64,000 nt of DNA from Maratus speciosus (GCA_963932465.1 OZ010786.1:597793038-597857037), one strand, 5' to 3'; counted from the stretch's first letter, positions 45,120-55,167 are shown. The notes: a model not told the origin generated them from the sequence alone. Program-made: numbers and translations.

Positions 45120-46436
45120 ATGTCGGGACTTATTCATAAAGATTCTGTCGCCTGTGCGAAATCCGAATTAGACCTATTTTTAATTCCACCTACACAAACG
45201 GCTATTGAAAAAGGATATTTTGTCGAATACCATCCCCTTGCAAATATTCGCGATGGAGGCCCTGTGGAATTTAACATTTCCGGTAATGGTGAGGACTACA
45301 TTGATTTATCGGCCTCCTATCTTTACGTGAAAGTCAAAATCACAAAGTCAAACGGAACGAGTTTACCTGCAGATGAAGCTGTGGCCCCTGTCAACTTATT
45401 TTTACAAGCTTTGTTTTCGCAAGTGGATATCAGTTTGAATGAAAGAGCCATCTCCTCTTCGAGTAATACGTATCCTTTCCGTGCTTACATCGAAACGCTA
45501 CTGAATTATGGAGAAGATGCTAAAAAATCTTTACTGGGATGCGAATGTTTTTACAAAGACGAGAATTTGACTGTGTCAGATCCCGGCTCCGGTGCAAACC
45601 CTGGACTAAAGAAACGATATGAACTGACTAAAAATAGCAAAACGTTGGATATGATCGGACCCCTTCATTGCGACATTTTTCAACAAAATCGGCTGTTATT
45701 GAATATGGTCGATCTGAAAATTAAAATGACACGCAGCAAATCGAACTTTTGTTTGATGGCCAAGAAAAATGGGGCTAACCCCTTTCATGAATATAAAGTG
45801 ATTTTAGAACATGCGTCTGTTTTCATGCGTAAAGTGAAGGTAAGTGCCGGTGTGTTATTGGGACATGCAAAAGCCCTGGAAAAAAACTCTACGAAATATC
45901 CCATTGATAGAGTATTATGTAAAACTTATTCTATATCGACTGGTAGTAAATCATTTATGCAAGACAATGTATTTTTAGGAGCTATGCCAAAACGTATTAT
46001 TATTGGACTTCTGGACAATAGTGCTTATACAGGACAATATGATTTGAATCCCTTTTACTTTCATCACCACAACGTCAACTTTTTAAGTGTTTATGTGGAT
46101 GGACAACCGGTGCCTAGTAAACCCTTGGAATTGGATTTTGAAGGAAACAACTATATAAGAGCTTATCACCAATTATTCTCGGGCTTTAATCATGACACCG
46201 GCATTTATTTAACACGTGAAGACTTTGCTAACGGACATTCATTGTATGTTTTCGACTTAAGTCCTGACTTGTGTGACGGTCCTCATCTGAATTTACAGCA
46301 TCAAGGAAATTTACGAATTGAAATAAAATTCGCTAAATCGTTAGAAAAAACAACTACTGTGTTGATCTATGCGGAATTTGAAAACATTATAGAAATTAGT
46401 AAATCTCGTCACGTGATATGTGACTTTCCCAACTGA
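45120..46436 (+). CDS. Polinton major capsid protein (double jelly roll)
   Basis: 438 residues. EKGYFVEYHPLANI, GPVEFNISGNGEDYIDL and LYVKVKI near the N-terminus (about 30-75), then PVNLFLQALFSQVDISLNE and YPFRAYIETLLNYG (about 105-150), match the conserved features of Polinton major capsid proteins, which fold as two jelly rolls and form the icosahedral shell. C-terminal half holds YHQLFSGFNHDTG and LRIEIKFAKSLE. Complete, no stop or frameshift. ATG lies 2 bp after the upstream stop and directly after an acceptor-like TTTTCTCTTAAAG. Confidence 0.93.
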   Translation: MSGLIHKDSVACAKSELDLFLIPPTQTAIEKGYFVEYHPLANIRDGGPVEFNISGNGEDYIDLSASYLYVKVKITKSNGTSLPADEAVAPVNLFLQALFSQVDISLNERAISSSSNTYPFRAYIETLLNYGEDAKKSLLGCECFYKDENLTVSDPGSGANPGLKKRYELTKNSKTLDMIGPLHCDIFQQNRLLLNMVDLKIKMTRSKSNFCLMAKKNGANPFHEYKVILEHASVFMRKVKVSAGVLLGHAKALEKNSTKYPIDRVLCKTYSISTGSKSFMQDNVFLGAMPKRIIIGLLDNSAYTGQYDLNPFYFHHHNVNFLSVYVDGQPVPSKPLELDFEGNNYIRAYHQLFSGFNHDTGIYLTREDFANGHSLYVFDLSPDLCDGPHLNLQHQGNLRIEIKFAKSLEKTTTVLIYAEFENIIEISKSRHVICDFPN

Positions 46437-46441
46437 TTTAA

Positions 46442-46918
46442 ATGAATTCTTTACAAATCGAGGAGATTTTATTCCATGATCGAGTGACTCAAAAATATTT
46501 TTTGGGTGTTTTTCCAAGTGATCAAATGCCAAAAAAGATTGCGCGTTACCCTGCTTGTTTTGTATGCAATATAGACAAGTCTACAGAACCAGGAAGCCAC
46601 TGGGTGGCTTTCTATTTACCATCATCAGATGAAGTGGAATTCTTTGATTCGTATGGAAACAAGCCTGCCTTTTTCCCGAGACCGATATCAAACTTCATAT
46701 CTCATTTTTCACAGGTGGTATTTAATCCACTTACTCTGCAAAGTCATGTAACTGCTGTCTGCGGTCAATTTTGTATATTTTATATCTATTGCCGATGTAG
46801 AGGCAAGACTTTGAAAACAATTTTATCTGAATTTGTAAATAAAAATTTATGTAACGACCATCGAGTCTATAATTTTGTATCCAAACGGTTTCATGTGTAT
46901 GCTAATTTTTATCAATAA
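46442..46918 (+). CDS. Adenain-type cysteine protease
   Basis: 158 residues. Catalytic residues follow the adenovirus protease order: H53 (GSHWVAF), D69 (FFDSYG) and C107 (VCGQFC), with Q100 seven residues before the Cys as the oxyanion-hole Gln. In Polintons and adenoviruses this enzyme trims capsid precursors during particle maturation. Starts 5 bp after the major capsid stop. Shorter than adenovirus protease but normal for Polintons. Confidence 0.92.
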   Translation: MNSLQIEEILFHDRVTQKYFLGVFPSDQMPKKIARYPACFVCNIDKSTEPGSHWVAFYLPSSDEVEFFDSYGNKPAFFPRPISNFISHFSQVVFNPLTLQSHVTAVCGQFCIFYIYCRCRGKTLKTILSEFVNKNLCNDHRVYNFVSKRFHVYANFYQ

Positions 46919-46962
46919 ATTGCTATTTAAACTGTATACCTACGTGTTTGTCTTTATTTAAG

Positions 46963-47616
46963 ATGGAGTTTCCACGCTTTCAACACCCTTTCACGATGCT
47001 TTTGGCAGGACCTACGAGGGTTGGTAAGAGTTGGTTCCTGCGTGACTTACTTGCGGAAAAGAGAAAAATGTTTAACCCTCCTCCTGATAAAGTGATTTGG
47101 TTTTACGGTATCTACCAAAACCTTTATGATGAAATGCATGACGTCACTTTTGTGGAAGGCTTCCCTCCCAATTATCGTGAATATTTGGGTGCAACCTCTT
47201 TAGTAATTCTAGATGACTTGATGATGGAATGTGGAGATGACGAACGATTAACCTATCTTTTTACAAAAGGGAGTCATCATTTAAACCTAAGTGTTATTTT
47301 TATTACACAAAACCTTTTTCATAAGGGTAAAGAAATGAGAAGTGTTTCATTAAACAGTCAATATTTAGTACTTTTTAAAAATCGCCGTGATATGACTCAA
47401 ATTATATATTTGGGTAGACAGTTATACCCAAGACACAGTAAGTTTTTCCAAGAAGTTTTCGAGGATGCAACCAAAAAACCTTTCTCGTATTTGCTGGTGG
47501 ATTTGAGGAATGAAACTGTGGAGCGCATGCGCTTGAGAACACAGATTTTACCCGGTCAAACCCAATTTGTGTATGAACCCAAAAAAGGTTTAAAAAGAAA
47601 GACATTCTGCTCTTAA
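46963..47616 (+). CDS. Packaging ATPase (FtsK/HerA type)
   Basis: 217 residues from the ATG at 46963 (an in-frame TTG 15 bp upstream is not a likely start). Walker A GPTRVGKS at 16-23, Walker B LVILDDLM at 80-87, and the FITQNLF motif after it, as in the A32-like ATPases that pump DNA into capsids of double-jelly-roll viruses. The ATG follows an acceptor-like TTTGTCTTTATTTAAG directly. Confidence 0.92.
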   Translation: MEFPRFQHPFTMLLAGPTRVGKSWFLRDLLAEKRKMFNPPPDKVIWFYGIYQNLYDEMHDVTFVEGFPPNYREYLGATSLVILDDLMMECGDDERLTYLFTKGSHHLNLSVIFITQNLFHKGKEMRSVSLNSQYLVLFKNRRDMTQIIYLGRQLYPRHSKFFQEVFEDATKKPFSYLLVDLRNETVERMRLRTQILPGQTQFVYEPKKGLKRKTFCS

Positions 47617-47629
47617 TTTAGTTGTGATC

Positions 47630-47962
47630 ATGACACTGTCGAAGAAACAACTTCGCGATTTGGATCTGATAAAGACTTGCCCTAAAGAATTACGCAAGCA
47701 ATTATTAAAAAAATTACCTTCTCGCTCTGTTAAAGCTATTTGCGAGTGTACTTTGAATGTTTTAAAAGGAAACGTGCCTCTCTCAGCCTACCAAAAAAGA
47801 TCATTAAACAAATATAAAACCACCCTACGTAAAATTGCTACGAAGAAAGGAAGTCTATTCAATAAAAAAAAGTTGATAGTTCAAAACGGCGGATTTTTAG
47901 GTATTTTAATCCCAGCCGCACTGTCAGTTTTAACCGGCTTAGTCAATGGAATTCACAACTAA
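47630..47962 (+). CDS. Conserved small Polinton protein with hydrophobic tail
   Basis: 110 residues from the ATG at 47630 (a GTG precedes it in frame). Starts TLSKKQLRDLDLIKTCPKEL, has an ICECTLNVLKGNVPLS block and ends in VQNGGFLGILIPAALSVLTG, a hydrophobic Gly-rich segment long enough to enter a membrane. This layout recurs after the ATPase in many animal Polintons; function is not known to me, though a membrane-active virion role is conceivable. Confidence 0.7.
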   Translation: MTLSKKQLRDLDLIKTCPKELRKQLLKKLPSRSVKAICECTLNVLKGNVPLSAYQKRSLNKYKTTLRKIATKKGSLFNKKKLIVQNGGFLGILIPAALSVLTGLVNGIHN

Positions 47963-48680
47963 ATATGCGCTTGTCCCAGAAGAAGAATTCTCCAGACACG
48001 TGCCATCCAAAAAGCAAATGACTGAGTTTGATGTGGCAAGCATTTTAAACAGCTCTCTCCCGGATCATGAAAAAATACGACAGTACTATGAACTTTTAAA
48101 AAGAAAAATGAATTTGCAAGAATTTAACTTGCCTTGGATGTCGAAACAGTCTGAGAAAGATAAATCGCTGATACGGAAATCCGAGAAAGATAAATCTGAG
48201 AATGAGGAATCCAAGAAGGAAAAATCTGAGAAAGAGGAACAGTCTATTAAGCAAGAAGCGCCTACCGAACAAGAAGGTTATGATTCTTTTGTTATATCAA
48301 ATGTTCCCAAACAGATGCAGAAACAAGCCGAAGCATTAATGAACCTCCTAAAATCAAACTCTAATACATTAGAATGGGATAAGTCAGGTGCGGTGAGCTA
48401 TAAAGGTCAGAAAATGGAGAATTCGAATTTGGCTGATCTTTTTCATTTAATTTTTTGCGTGAATAAAAAACCACCTGTCGAAGCACCGACAGAATTTTTG
48501 CATGCTCTTCAAGAAGTGGGTGTACCCGAAAGCATGCTAAAAAATAGGTATCTGTCATTTCAAACGAAGAAAATTATCTCACCTAGAAGAAACTTCGTAA
48601 AACAAAAAAAGAGACCAACTATCAAGCCATCACAAATGAAACCAAATGTACAAAGTTGGGAGAGTTTTAAAATAAAATGA
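47946..48680 (+). CDS. Conserved Polinton protein of unknown function
   Basis: 244 residues, overlapping the previous gene by 17 bp. Residues about 28-60 (FDVASILNSSLPDHEKIRQY) resemble the ‘short-helix, DxxK’ start seen in related Polinton proteins; 69-100 is a low-complexity Lys/Glu/Ser run with SEKDKS and SEKEE repeats, likely disordered; 142-170 (LEWD.SG..SYKGQ..., NSNLADLFHLI) is the conserved block that recurs across these elements. C-terminus is basic. Last rightward gene; AATAAAA follows at 48712. Confidence 0.65.
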   Translation: MEFTTKYALVPEEEFSRHVPSKKQMTEFDVASILNSSLPDHEKIRQYYELLKRKMNLQEFNLPWMSKQSEKDKSLIRKSEKDKSENEESKKEKSEKEEQSIKQEAPTEQEGYDSFVISNVPKQMQKQAEALMNLLKSNSNTLEWDKSGAVSYKGQKMENSNLADLFHLIFCVNKKPPVEAPTEFLHALQEVGVPESMLKNRYLSFQTKKIISPRRNFVKQKKRPTIKPSQMKPNVQSWESFKIK

Positions 48681-49450
48681 TTTCAGTCCATGTTTGACTT
48701 TGTTAGAATGAAATAAAATTTTATGTACTTGAAGGAAAATTCATATTAATAAAACAAAATTTTAATGTATATATTTGTTGTGTTTATTTTTTTTTGTACT
48801 GACTCTCTTTAACACATATTCTTTTTTTTTTCCTTCAAATATTTTTTTAATAAAAAATTTTTTTTAAGTTTACATTTCAACATTTTTTTTTATTTTTTTT
48901 TATTTTACTCTTTTAAGTATTTAAAAATATTTTATAAATATTTTTTCATAACATTTTCAGCGCTTTTTTTTTTTTCGTGGAGAACAACACTTTGAATCAT
49001 AATCATCAGAAGAAATTACTATCTTATCATCCCCTCCTCCTAAAATAGAAAGTATTTACACTAATTGTAAAATAAATGCATGATAAACAATCTTCTTCTT
49101 TTTCCAAGTTTTAAGAACATGCTGTTGAGTATGAATATTATTACTTTCCAATTTCAAAATATCCAAAATAAAATAGTCGAAATTACCTAACTTCATTAAA
49201 AGTTGAAGAAAAGAGATGAAGAAAGTGTTATGCATTAATATAATAAAGTTTTTACAATTTTATTGTATTTTTTGTTTTGAAATTGAAAAGTATTAAATTC
49301 ATAACATAATTTAAGAGATTACATATTTAAAAGTTCTAAAGAAATACGCTCACACAAAAATAAAAAGAATTATTTAAAGATGAATCAAACAATTTATTAA
49401 GTACGAATTATTACTTACAGTTTTCCTCAGGGAAAAAATAGAACAGAAAT
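48681..49450. other. AT-rich spacer between convergent genes
   Basis: Poly-T-rich, with AATAAA on the plus strand (about 48711) and the complement TTTATT (about 49391) for the polymerase. No gene seen. Confidence 0.6.
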
Positions 49451-52400
49451 TTATGAATGAATCTGTAAACACGGTGGGATTTTATGATGTCCCCAAGCTA
49501 ACGTGGACACTCCGTCTTCACAAATGTATCGTTTCTCATCATGTGGTGATAGAGCTAACTTGTTTAATTTTACACTATAAATGTCATGCTTGAAACTCCG
49601 CAAAGATTGCATTGTAGTAAATTTTTGTTTTTGTTCCATAATGCATTCTTTATAATCGTTGAATTTTATCCTTTTTTCAAGTGCATGTTTCTTCACACCT
49701 TTCAATCTTTTGGTGGGCTTTTTTTCTCCCTGAACTAAATAACTGTAAACCTTGCTTCGTAAGGCTGCAAATTCTGTCATGATGGATCCTTTACATTCAT
49801 CCTTCATTAAACCTAACTTTTTTTTGTTGACTCTAGGCATGCCGAAAATATTATCTTCTGGGTATTCAGAAGTATCGAATCTGTGAATTTCCATTTTCAT
49901 GTCTTGATAAATATTTTGTGTATTAATTTGAAATATGAATGAATCAGTATCAGTATATAACAGTTTGAAATCTTCATGGTATTTCGGTTTCATGTAATCA
50001 TAATAAAATTCATACATCAGAATTTTCGAAATGTCTAATACTGCCATGCCTACAGTAATAGGTTTCCTAAAATTCATCTCCATTTTCTGCATATGTATAG
50101 CAGCAAGAGTTTCGGAAAAAATTGTCCTTTCTCGAAAATTAGGCTTCGCTATTAACTTTTCAGCTTGTTTGGCACTGCAGACAAGACGAATATCTCTCCT
50201 TCTTCTTACATCCTCCATACATTTCCCGAAAATGCTATTATTCATTAATTTGTAAAAGTCTTTCTCGAATTCATTAGTAGCAACAGTTCTGAGATGAGTA
50301 TTATGTTCAATATATGGTTTAAGAAAAGGCTGTTGGGTAAATTGCAATATTTTGTGTACCTTTAAAATTTTTAAACCATGCTTTAAATATAATTTCAAAT
50401 TGCGATAATGCACAATATAGTTCTTTTTATCACTTAAAGTTAAAAGAAGTCTCTTTTCTTTGCAATTTGGAGGAGTATCAGTAATGGGAGCTAATGGGTA
50501 TTCATTGTGATCATCATGGAGCGCAGATGGGTATTCTAAGTCTACCTCCAGTATATATCCTGTTTCAGAATCGTCTGGTACATCTGTGACGTTTATTGTA
50601 GTATTACACCACTGAAAATCTTTTAGAGGAAGAGATTCGCTCATAGCCCAACCGTAAAGGTTATTAGCGTCCAGGTATAACAGATAAGACTCTGTTTCTC
50701 CATTTGAAGTCGGTTTGAATTGAGGTAAAAAATGATTGTTTGCAACGGCATATCGATGACTGCACTGCGATATACCGCCGCGAATACCTTTCTCCACAAA
50801 GAGAAGTTGTTCATAATCCGTTAGGAGTTCTATACTAACTGATGTATGTTTTAACATAGCATCCCATGAAAGGCCTGGTGCCGTGTAGTACCATGCCATG
50901 TCTAAGCCGTACGTCTGAAAACAATTTTTTCTAAATGCTTCAAGGATGTCGGCTAATAAAAGTACGTCAGTTTTCACATAGAGTTCTGTGTACTCTCTCA
51001 GATTTGCGATGTTAAATTCTTGCCAAACTGTGACTGCATGTTCATAATCATCATCTGAAATTTCAGTTTCGTTCAATAAACTGAAAAAATGTTCTTTGGC
51101 TGCAAGAGAAGTCTCCTCGAATTTTCTAACGTCATCCATGTAGTCGTAAGGATAAATTCCTTTTCTCAATAAAAGATGCACTTTAGAAGGTGGGAAAAAC
51201 GAATGCATGAATTTAAAATCTTCTTTTCTTAGATTAGATGCTAATATTTCAAGACTGAATGCCATGAAGCGGTAACTGTCCAAAAAACGCAATTGTAATT
51301 TGCCGATCGATTTGCTGAAATAAATGTACTTTTCTTCATTCTCCGCGACGACGGAAATTTTTTTTTCATCGAAGCCCAGTTCTTTTACGATGAAATGTCC
51401 GTCATATCCTGACAAATTGTGGAAAAATACGGGTACGAAATGGGGCAGTCTGAATTTCAAATTACATGTATTACAAGCAGCACCTCTGTATTTTCCAGTT
51501 AAATGGCAATGTTCAAACACTTTATAATTATTTTTAGTGAATTTTCCATGACATAGGTAACACTTTGAAGCTTTTGCGTGTTCCTCTTTTTGCTCGTTGG
51601 AAAGTATCTCTAAAGGCTTTGGAGTGTGATAGATTTTTTCAATTTCTTTCGCTTCCTCACTCAACATTTCCATAAATTTTTGTGCAGCATTTTTACCGCG
51701 GTACACTACAGGAGGTTTATATAAGCCATGCTGGTAAATAATAAAGTATGAGAAACAAACAGCTTCATGTTTTTGATAACGCATGGTGTAGGATAATTCT
51801 GAATCGGATTCACGTGCACCAGTCTTTTTCGTAACTGCTTCAAAATCCGCTACAATGATGAAAGGTATTTGTTGTTGATGTTTAACATTTTTAAATTTCA
51901 GTATTTTTTCTTCGTCAGACGGCATTTTAGCTAAAGCAACATCATGTTCAGAACACAGTACCTTATGTTTCGAAAGCAATTCTTGCGATCCGAAAGCCGA
52001 CAAACAACGTCTACAAAAAAATTTCTTTGCCTTCTTTTTAGAAACTTGGCTACTTAGGAGTCGAGAGAAGTCTTTTATCCAAGCATAGTGGCATCGTTCT
52101 TCGTTTTTCATGTACAAAATATCGATCAATTGTGGATAAGGCTTTTCACAAATTAATAATGGGCAAACTTGGTACTTTCCATTTAAGTAGTATAAATTTA
52201 TTCCAATTTTGTTTGCCTTTTCAAATTTTGGAATATCACAATGTTTCATTGGAAATGATATTCCTTTGAAATTTAAAACATTTTCGAATTGCTTATATTT
52301 TGCAACTCTATCCACATGATTATCTGCAGGATAAAGCGCTGATAACACAGCCCATTTAAAGCACATATTATCTTGATTTTTGACGTTGACTATTGCATGT

Positions 52401-54154
52401 TTAAGTTTAACAACAGTTGGTAGATCAATATGTGATGATGCTTTCAATGGGTTATAGCGATTTATTCTCATTTCCAAAAATTCAATATATATTAATTTCC
52501 ATCCGGAATCTTTTTGCTCGAATTCACTCGCTTCCATTTGCAGTTTTTCGGATGCATCATCGTATAGCTTATTTAAATCCGTCGAAAGAAGAACTGTTTT
52601 ATTTTCAGTTTTAAAGCATTTGCTTTCTTGAATGAAATCCCCTTCCACAGCCTTCTCATAAACACAAAACAGTCGGAAGTTTGTTTTTAGCTCTTGTCTT
52701 GATGACAAATTTTCTAACTCTGCTGTAACACGAGGTTTAAGATTATCCAGAAATAATTTTATGTCTAATAAATTTTCCGAATTGTCAAATTGGAATGTCT
52801 TCATCACTCCATTTAGAGCTTCTTCCACTTGACGTGAATTGATAAGGGGATGATTAGATTCCGACTGCGTTCCTCGCACATTGTTAGGTTTTGATTTTTT
52901 TAGAGGTGGAGGCTGCTCCAGAACTGAATCCGGATTGTTTGGAACTCTTTCGTGAGTTTTTTTATGTCTCAATAAAATATCTTTCCGGCTAAATATTTTA
53001 TCGCAAATGTCACATTTTATTTTTTTATTTTCATGTAATGACTGCACATGGCGCTTTAAGTCGAAATTTCTGGAAAAACCTTTATTACAGACGTCACATT
53101 TATGGCTGTAGTTTGATGTGGATAGTCCAGCACCTGCCATGTTAAAAGCTGATGTCGAAGTATGAGGTTCGAATTCTGCGTGAAAATTATTAAATGATAT
53201 GGTAGGTGAATTCGGTACAGAATCTAGAAATCTCAAATCTTGAGATGAGACCTCGCTCATGTGCAGCGATTGAAGTGGAGGATCATTATCAGATAAATCA
53301 AATGCGTTACCGGAATCTGCAGTGAGTGAAAAAACAGGTGTCGATTCAACTGCCACAGAGTTATTGCGACACAACTGCTCCATAGTACAATCATTAAATT
53401 TAGACGAATTCATTACGTTATCAAGAAATCTTAAATCTTGCGATGAGACCTCGCTCATATGTAGTGATGGAGCTGGAGAATAATTATCTGTTAATTCAAA
53501 ATTGGGAGGTAATACATTACTGGAATCTGCAGTGAGTGAAAAAACAGGTGTCGATTCAACTGGCACAGTGTTATTACAGCACAACTGCTCCATAGTACAA
53601 TCATTAAATTTAGACGAATTCACTACATTATCAAGAAATCTTAAATCTTGCGATGAGACCTCGCTCATATGTAGTGATGGAGCTGGAGAATAATTATCTG
53701 TTAATTCAAAATTGGGAGGTAATACATTACTGGAATCTGCAGTTAATGAAGAAAAGTGTGTTGATTCGACTGGTACATTGCAGTATAACTGCTCCACAGT
53801 ATAGTCATTAAGTGCAGGAGAATTCGGTATATTATCCTCAAATCTTAATTCTTGAGAAGAAACATTATTGGTGCACAATGTAGGAATTGGAGAAGAATTA
53901 TCTAAACATTCAATATCGGAAGGCAATGCATCATTGGAATAGATGGCGATTGAACTAAAAGATGAATATTCAATGGGTGGTACAGATACAGAATTGTTGT
54001 CTTGGAACTGTTCAATAGTATAGTCATTAAATGCAGGAGAATTCGGTACATTGTCCAAAAATCTTAATTCTTGTGATGAAACGTTGCTCATGTGCAATGA
54101 CGTAACGAGAGAAGAATTGTTCGAGAATTCGATGCTAGGAGACGATCGATCCAT
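49451..54154 (-). CDS. Protein-primed DNA polymerase B with repeat/zinc-finger N-terminus
   Basis: 1567 residues, one uninterrupted frame. Residues 1-335 are five degenerate repeats of about 70-75 residues built round VSSQ(D/E)LRFLDN; two C2H2 fingers follow (C353/C356/H369/H374; C381/C384/H397/H401), then a Cys/His motif at 714-737 and an endonuclease-VII-like zinc block (C865xxC868, HCHLTGKYRGAACNTC to 897). The exonuclease has D770/E772 (VADFEAV), N913...D918 (FHNLSGYDG) and Y1059...D1063. The polymerase has motif A DANNLYGWAM (1162), motif B KLMNNSIFGK (1302-1311), motif C YTDTDSF (1400-1406) and KxY at 1468-1470. All catalytic positions are present. It would copy the linear element by protein priming. 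The N-terminal extension is unusual. Confidence 0.95.
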   Translation of the reverse strand: MDRSSPSIEFSNNSSLVTSLHMSNVSSQELRFLDNVPNSPAFNDYTIEQFQDNNSVSVPPIEYSSFSSIAIYSNDALPSDIECLDNSSPIPTLCTNNVSSQELRFEDNIPNSPALNDYTVEQLYCNVPVESTHFSSLTADSSNVLPPNFELTDNYSPAPSLHMSEVSSQDLRFLDNVVNSSKFNDCTMEQLCCNNTVPVESTPVFSLTADSSNVLPPNFELTDNYSPAPSLHMSEVSSQDLRFLDNVMNSSKFNDCTMEQLCRNNSVAVESTPVFSLTADSGNAFDLSDNDPPLQSLHMSEVSSQDLRFLDSVPNSPTISFNNFHAEFEPHTSTSAFNMAGAGLSTSNYSHKCDVCNKGFSRNFDLKRHVQSLHENKKIKCDICDKIFSRKDILLRHKKTHERVPNNPDSVLEQPPPLKKSKPNNVRGTQSESNHPLINSRQVEEALNGVMKTFQFDNSENLLDIKLFLDNLKPRVTAELENLSSRQELKTNFRLFCVYEKAVEGDFIQESKCFKTENKTVLLSTDLNKLYDDASEKLQMEASEFEQKDSGWKLIYIEFLEMRINRYNPLKASSHIDLPTVVKLKHAIVNVKNQDNMCFKWAVLSALYPADNHVDRVAKYKQFENVLNFKGISFPMKHCDIPKFEKANKIGINLYYLNGKYQVCPLLICEKPYPQLIDILYMKNEERCHYAWIKDFSRLLSSQVSKKKAKKFFCRRCLSAFGSQELLSKHKVLCSEHDVALAKMPSDEEKILKFKNVKHQQQIPFIIVADFEAVTKKTGARESDSELSYTMRYQKHEAVCFSYFIIYQHGLYKPPVVYRGKNAAQKFMEMLSEEAKEIEKIYHTPKPLEILSNEQKEEHAKASKCYLCHGKFTKNNYKVFEHCHLTGKYRGAACNTCNLKFRLPHFVPVFFHNLSGYDGHFIVKELGFDEKKISVVAENEEKYIYFSKSIGKLQLRFLDSYRFMAFSLEILASNLRKEDFKFMHSFFPPSKVHLLLRKGIYPYDYMDDVRKFEETSLAAKEHFFSLLNETEISDDDYEHAVTVWQEFNIANLREYTELYVKTDVLLLADILEAFRKNCFQTYGLDMAWYYTAPGLSWDAMLKHTSVSIELLTDYEQLLFVEKGIRGGISQCSHRYAVANNHFLPQFKPTSNGETESYLLYLDANNLYGWAMSESLPLKDFQWCNTTINVTDVPDDSETGYILEVDLEYPSALHDDHNEYPLAPITDTPPNCKEKRLLLTLSDKKNYIVHYRNLKLYLKHGLKILKVHKILQFTQQPFLKPYIEHNTHLRTVATNEFEKDFYKLMNNSIFGKCMEDVRRRRDIRLVCSAKQAEKLIAKPNFRERTIFSETLAAIHMQKMEMNFRKPITVGMAVLDISKILMYEFYYDYMKPKYHEDFKLLYTDTDSFIFQINTQNIYQDMKMEIHRFDTSEYPEDNIFGMPRVNKKKLGLMKDECKGSIMTEFAALRSKVYSYLVQGEKKPTKRLKGVKKHALEKRIKFNDYKECIMEQKQKFTTMQSLRSFKHDIYSVKLNKLALSPHDEKRYICEDGVSTLAWGHHKIPPCLQIHS
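53285..53740 (-). repeat. 210-bp tandem coding repeat in the polymerase gene
   Basis: The unit around CATAGTACAATCATTAAATT recurs with 210-bp spacing (53375 and 53585 as landmarks) and the copies are nearly identical, giving two 70-residue repeats; flanking copies are more diverged. Confidence 0.85.
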
Positions 54155-54539
54155 ACTTCTGAATTTAAAGGTAGATAACTAAAAGGGCTATATACATTTC
54201 AATCTCATCCGTAAAAATAATTTATAGGTGCAAGGCAAATAAATAATAATAATAATAAAACATCTAAATCACTCTGGAAGTAAAGATCTTTAGAGAAATG
54301 TAAGAACAGTAATCTTTGTAAATGCTGCTTTATATATAGACAACTATATTCGAAAATATTCTTCTAAATTTCTAAGAACAGGATAATCGCAACACATTTT
54401 AAGAGTGATGAATTCAGTTTCTAATAGAATCGGGCACTATATAATATACATATATACAATGTCCTCAGAGTTGCTAGAAGAAAATATTTGCAGACTTCTT
54501 TATTCTAGTATTGTGCGTAAACTTCTTAAAGATAGATTC
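54155..54539. other. Upstream region of polymerase gene
   Basis: AT-rich; TATATATA words near 54332 and 54440-54455 could serve a leftward promoter. No coding seen. Confidence 0.4.
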
Positions 54540-55167
54540 TTAAAAGGGATATTTCCAATAATCTTCGTTTTGAAGGGCAGGTAATCCTCCTTGTTTAAGC
54601 AAATACTGGTTCAATAAAGGCGTGAAATGTGTCATAATACACTAAAACAGGAAAAAGTACTTCCCAGGTTTTAAAGCTCAAAACTAAATATTTGAAAAAT
54701 GACTACACATACTTGCAAATCACTTAACTCCTCATCGATAAAATGCTCGAAATGAAAGAATGAAAAGTAATCCTCGAAGACAAGTTTTTTTTGGTCAAAC
54801 AGTTTCTTTACACAAATATTCCCATAAGCAGATGATGGACAGAATAATGAATTTCACACACTGAGTTTCTTAGATTCTATTGTATCTCCTTGAAAAGGGG
54901 TGAGTTGCTCTTTCACTGGAAAGGTGACAGCAGTAAAATACACATCAAAAAGCATTAGTCGACCGTACTTAAGATTATCTGTTGAGTACTGGATATGTAG
55001 ATCGCGCATTTTAAAGTTGTTGCTTTGCTAAATTAAATGTCGAAAAAGTGAAAGTTTTTTTTTTTAATATACAGCTTTTTAAAGCATTCACTTTCTTGCA
55101 CGAAACCACTTTCGACAGCTTTCTTATAACGCAAAAACAGGTAGAAATTCGTTTTCAGTTCTCGCAT
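54540..55167 (-). pseudogene. Decayed or spliced minus-strand gene with a polymerase-like piece
   Basis: Reading leftward: a 44-codon frame from ATG 55167 contains KTNFYLFLRYKKAVE and QESECFKK, clearly like polymerase residues 490-515 (KTNFRLFCVYEKAVE, QESKCFK). A donor-like GTATAT and an acceptor-like run ending TTTAATTTAG follow. Next comes a frame from ATG 55009 of 51 codons to a TGA (54854-54856), after which the same frame stays open (starting NSLFCPSSAYGN) to a donor GTATGT at 54712. A 71-bp intron-like stretch ending TTTTCCTGTTTTAG leads, in phase, to a 33-codon last exon ending DYWKYPF and TAA at 54540. Either a pseudogene with one nonsense codon or a spliced gene I cannot fully resolve. 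Confidence 0.4.

Noticed and set aside
45837..45844. AAGGTAAGTG inside the major capsid gene as a splice donor
   Set aside because: The frame continues intact through it and encodes conserved-looking capsid sequence; likely chance, although it warns that donor matches alone are weak evidence.
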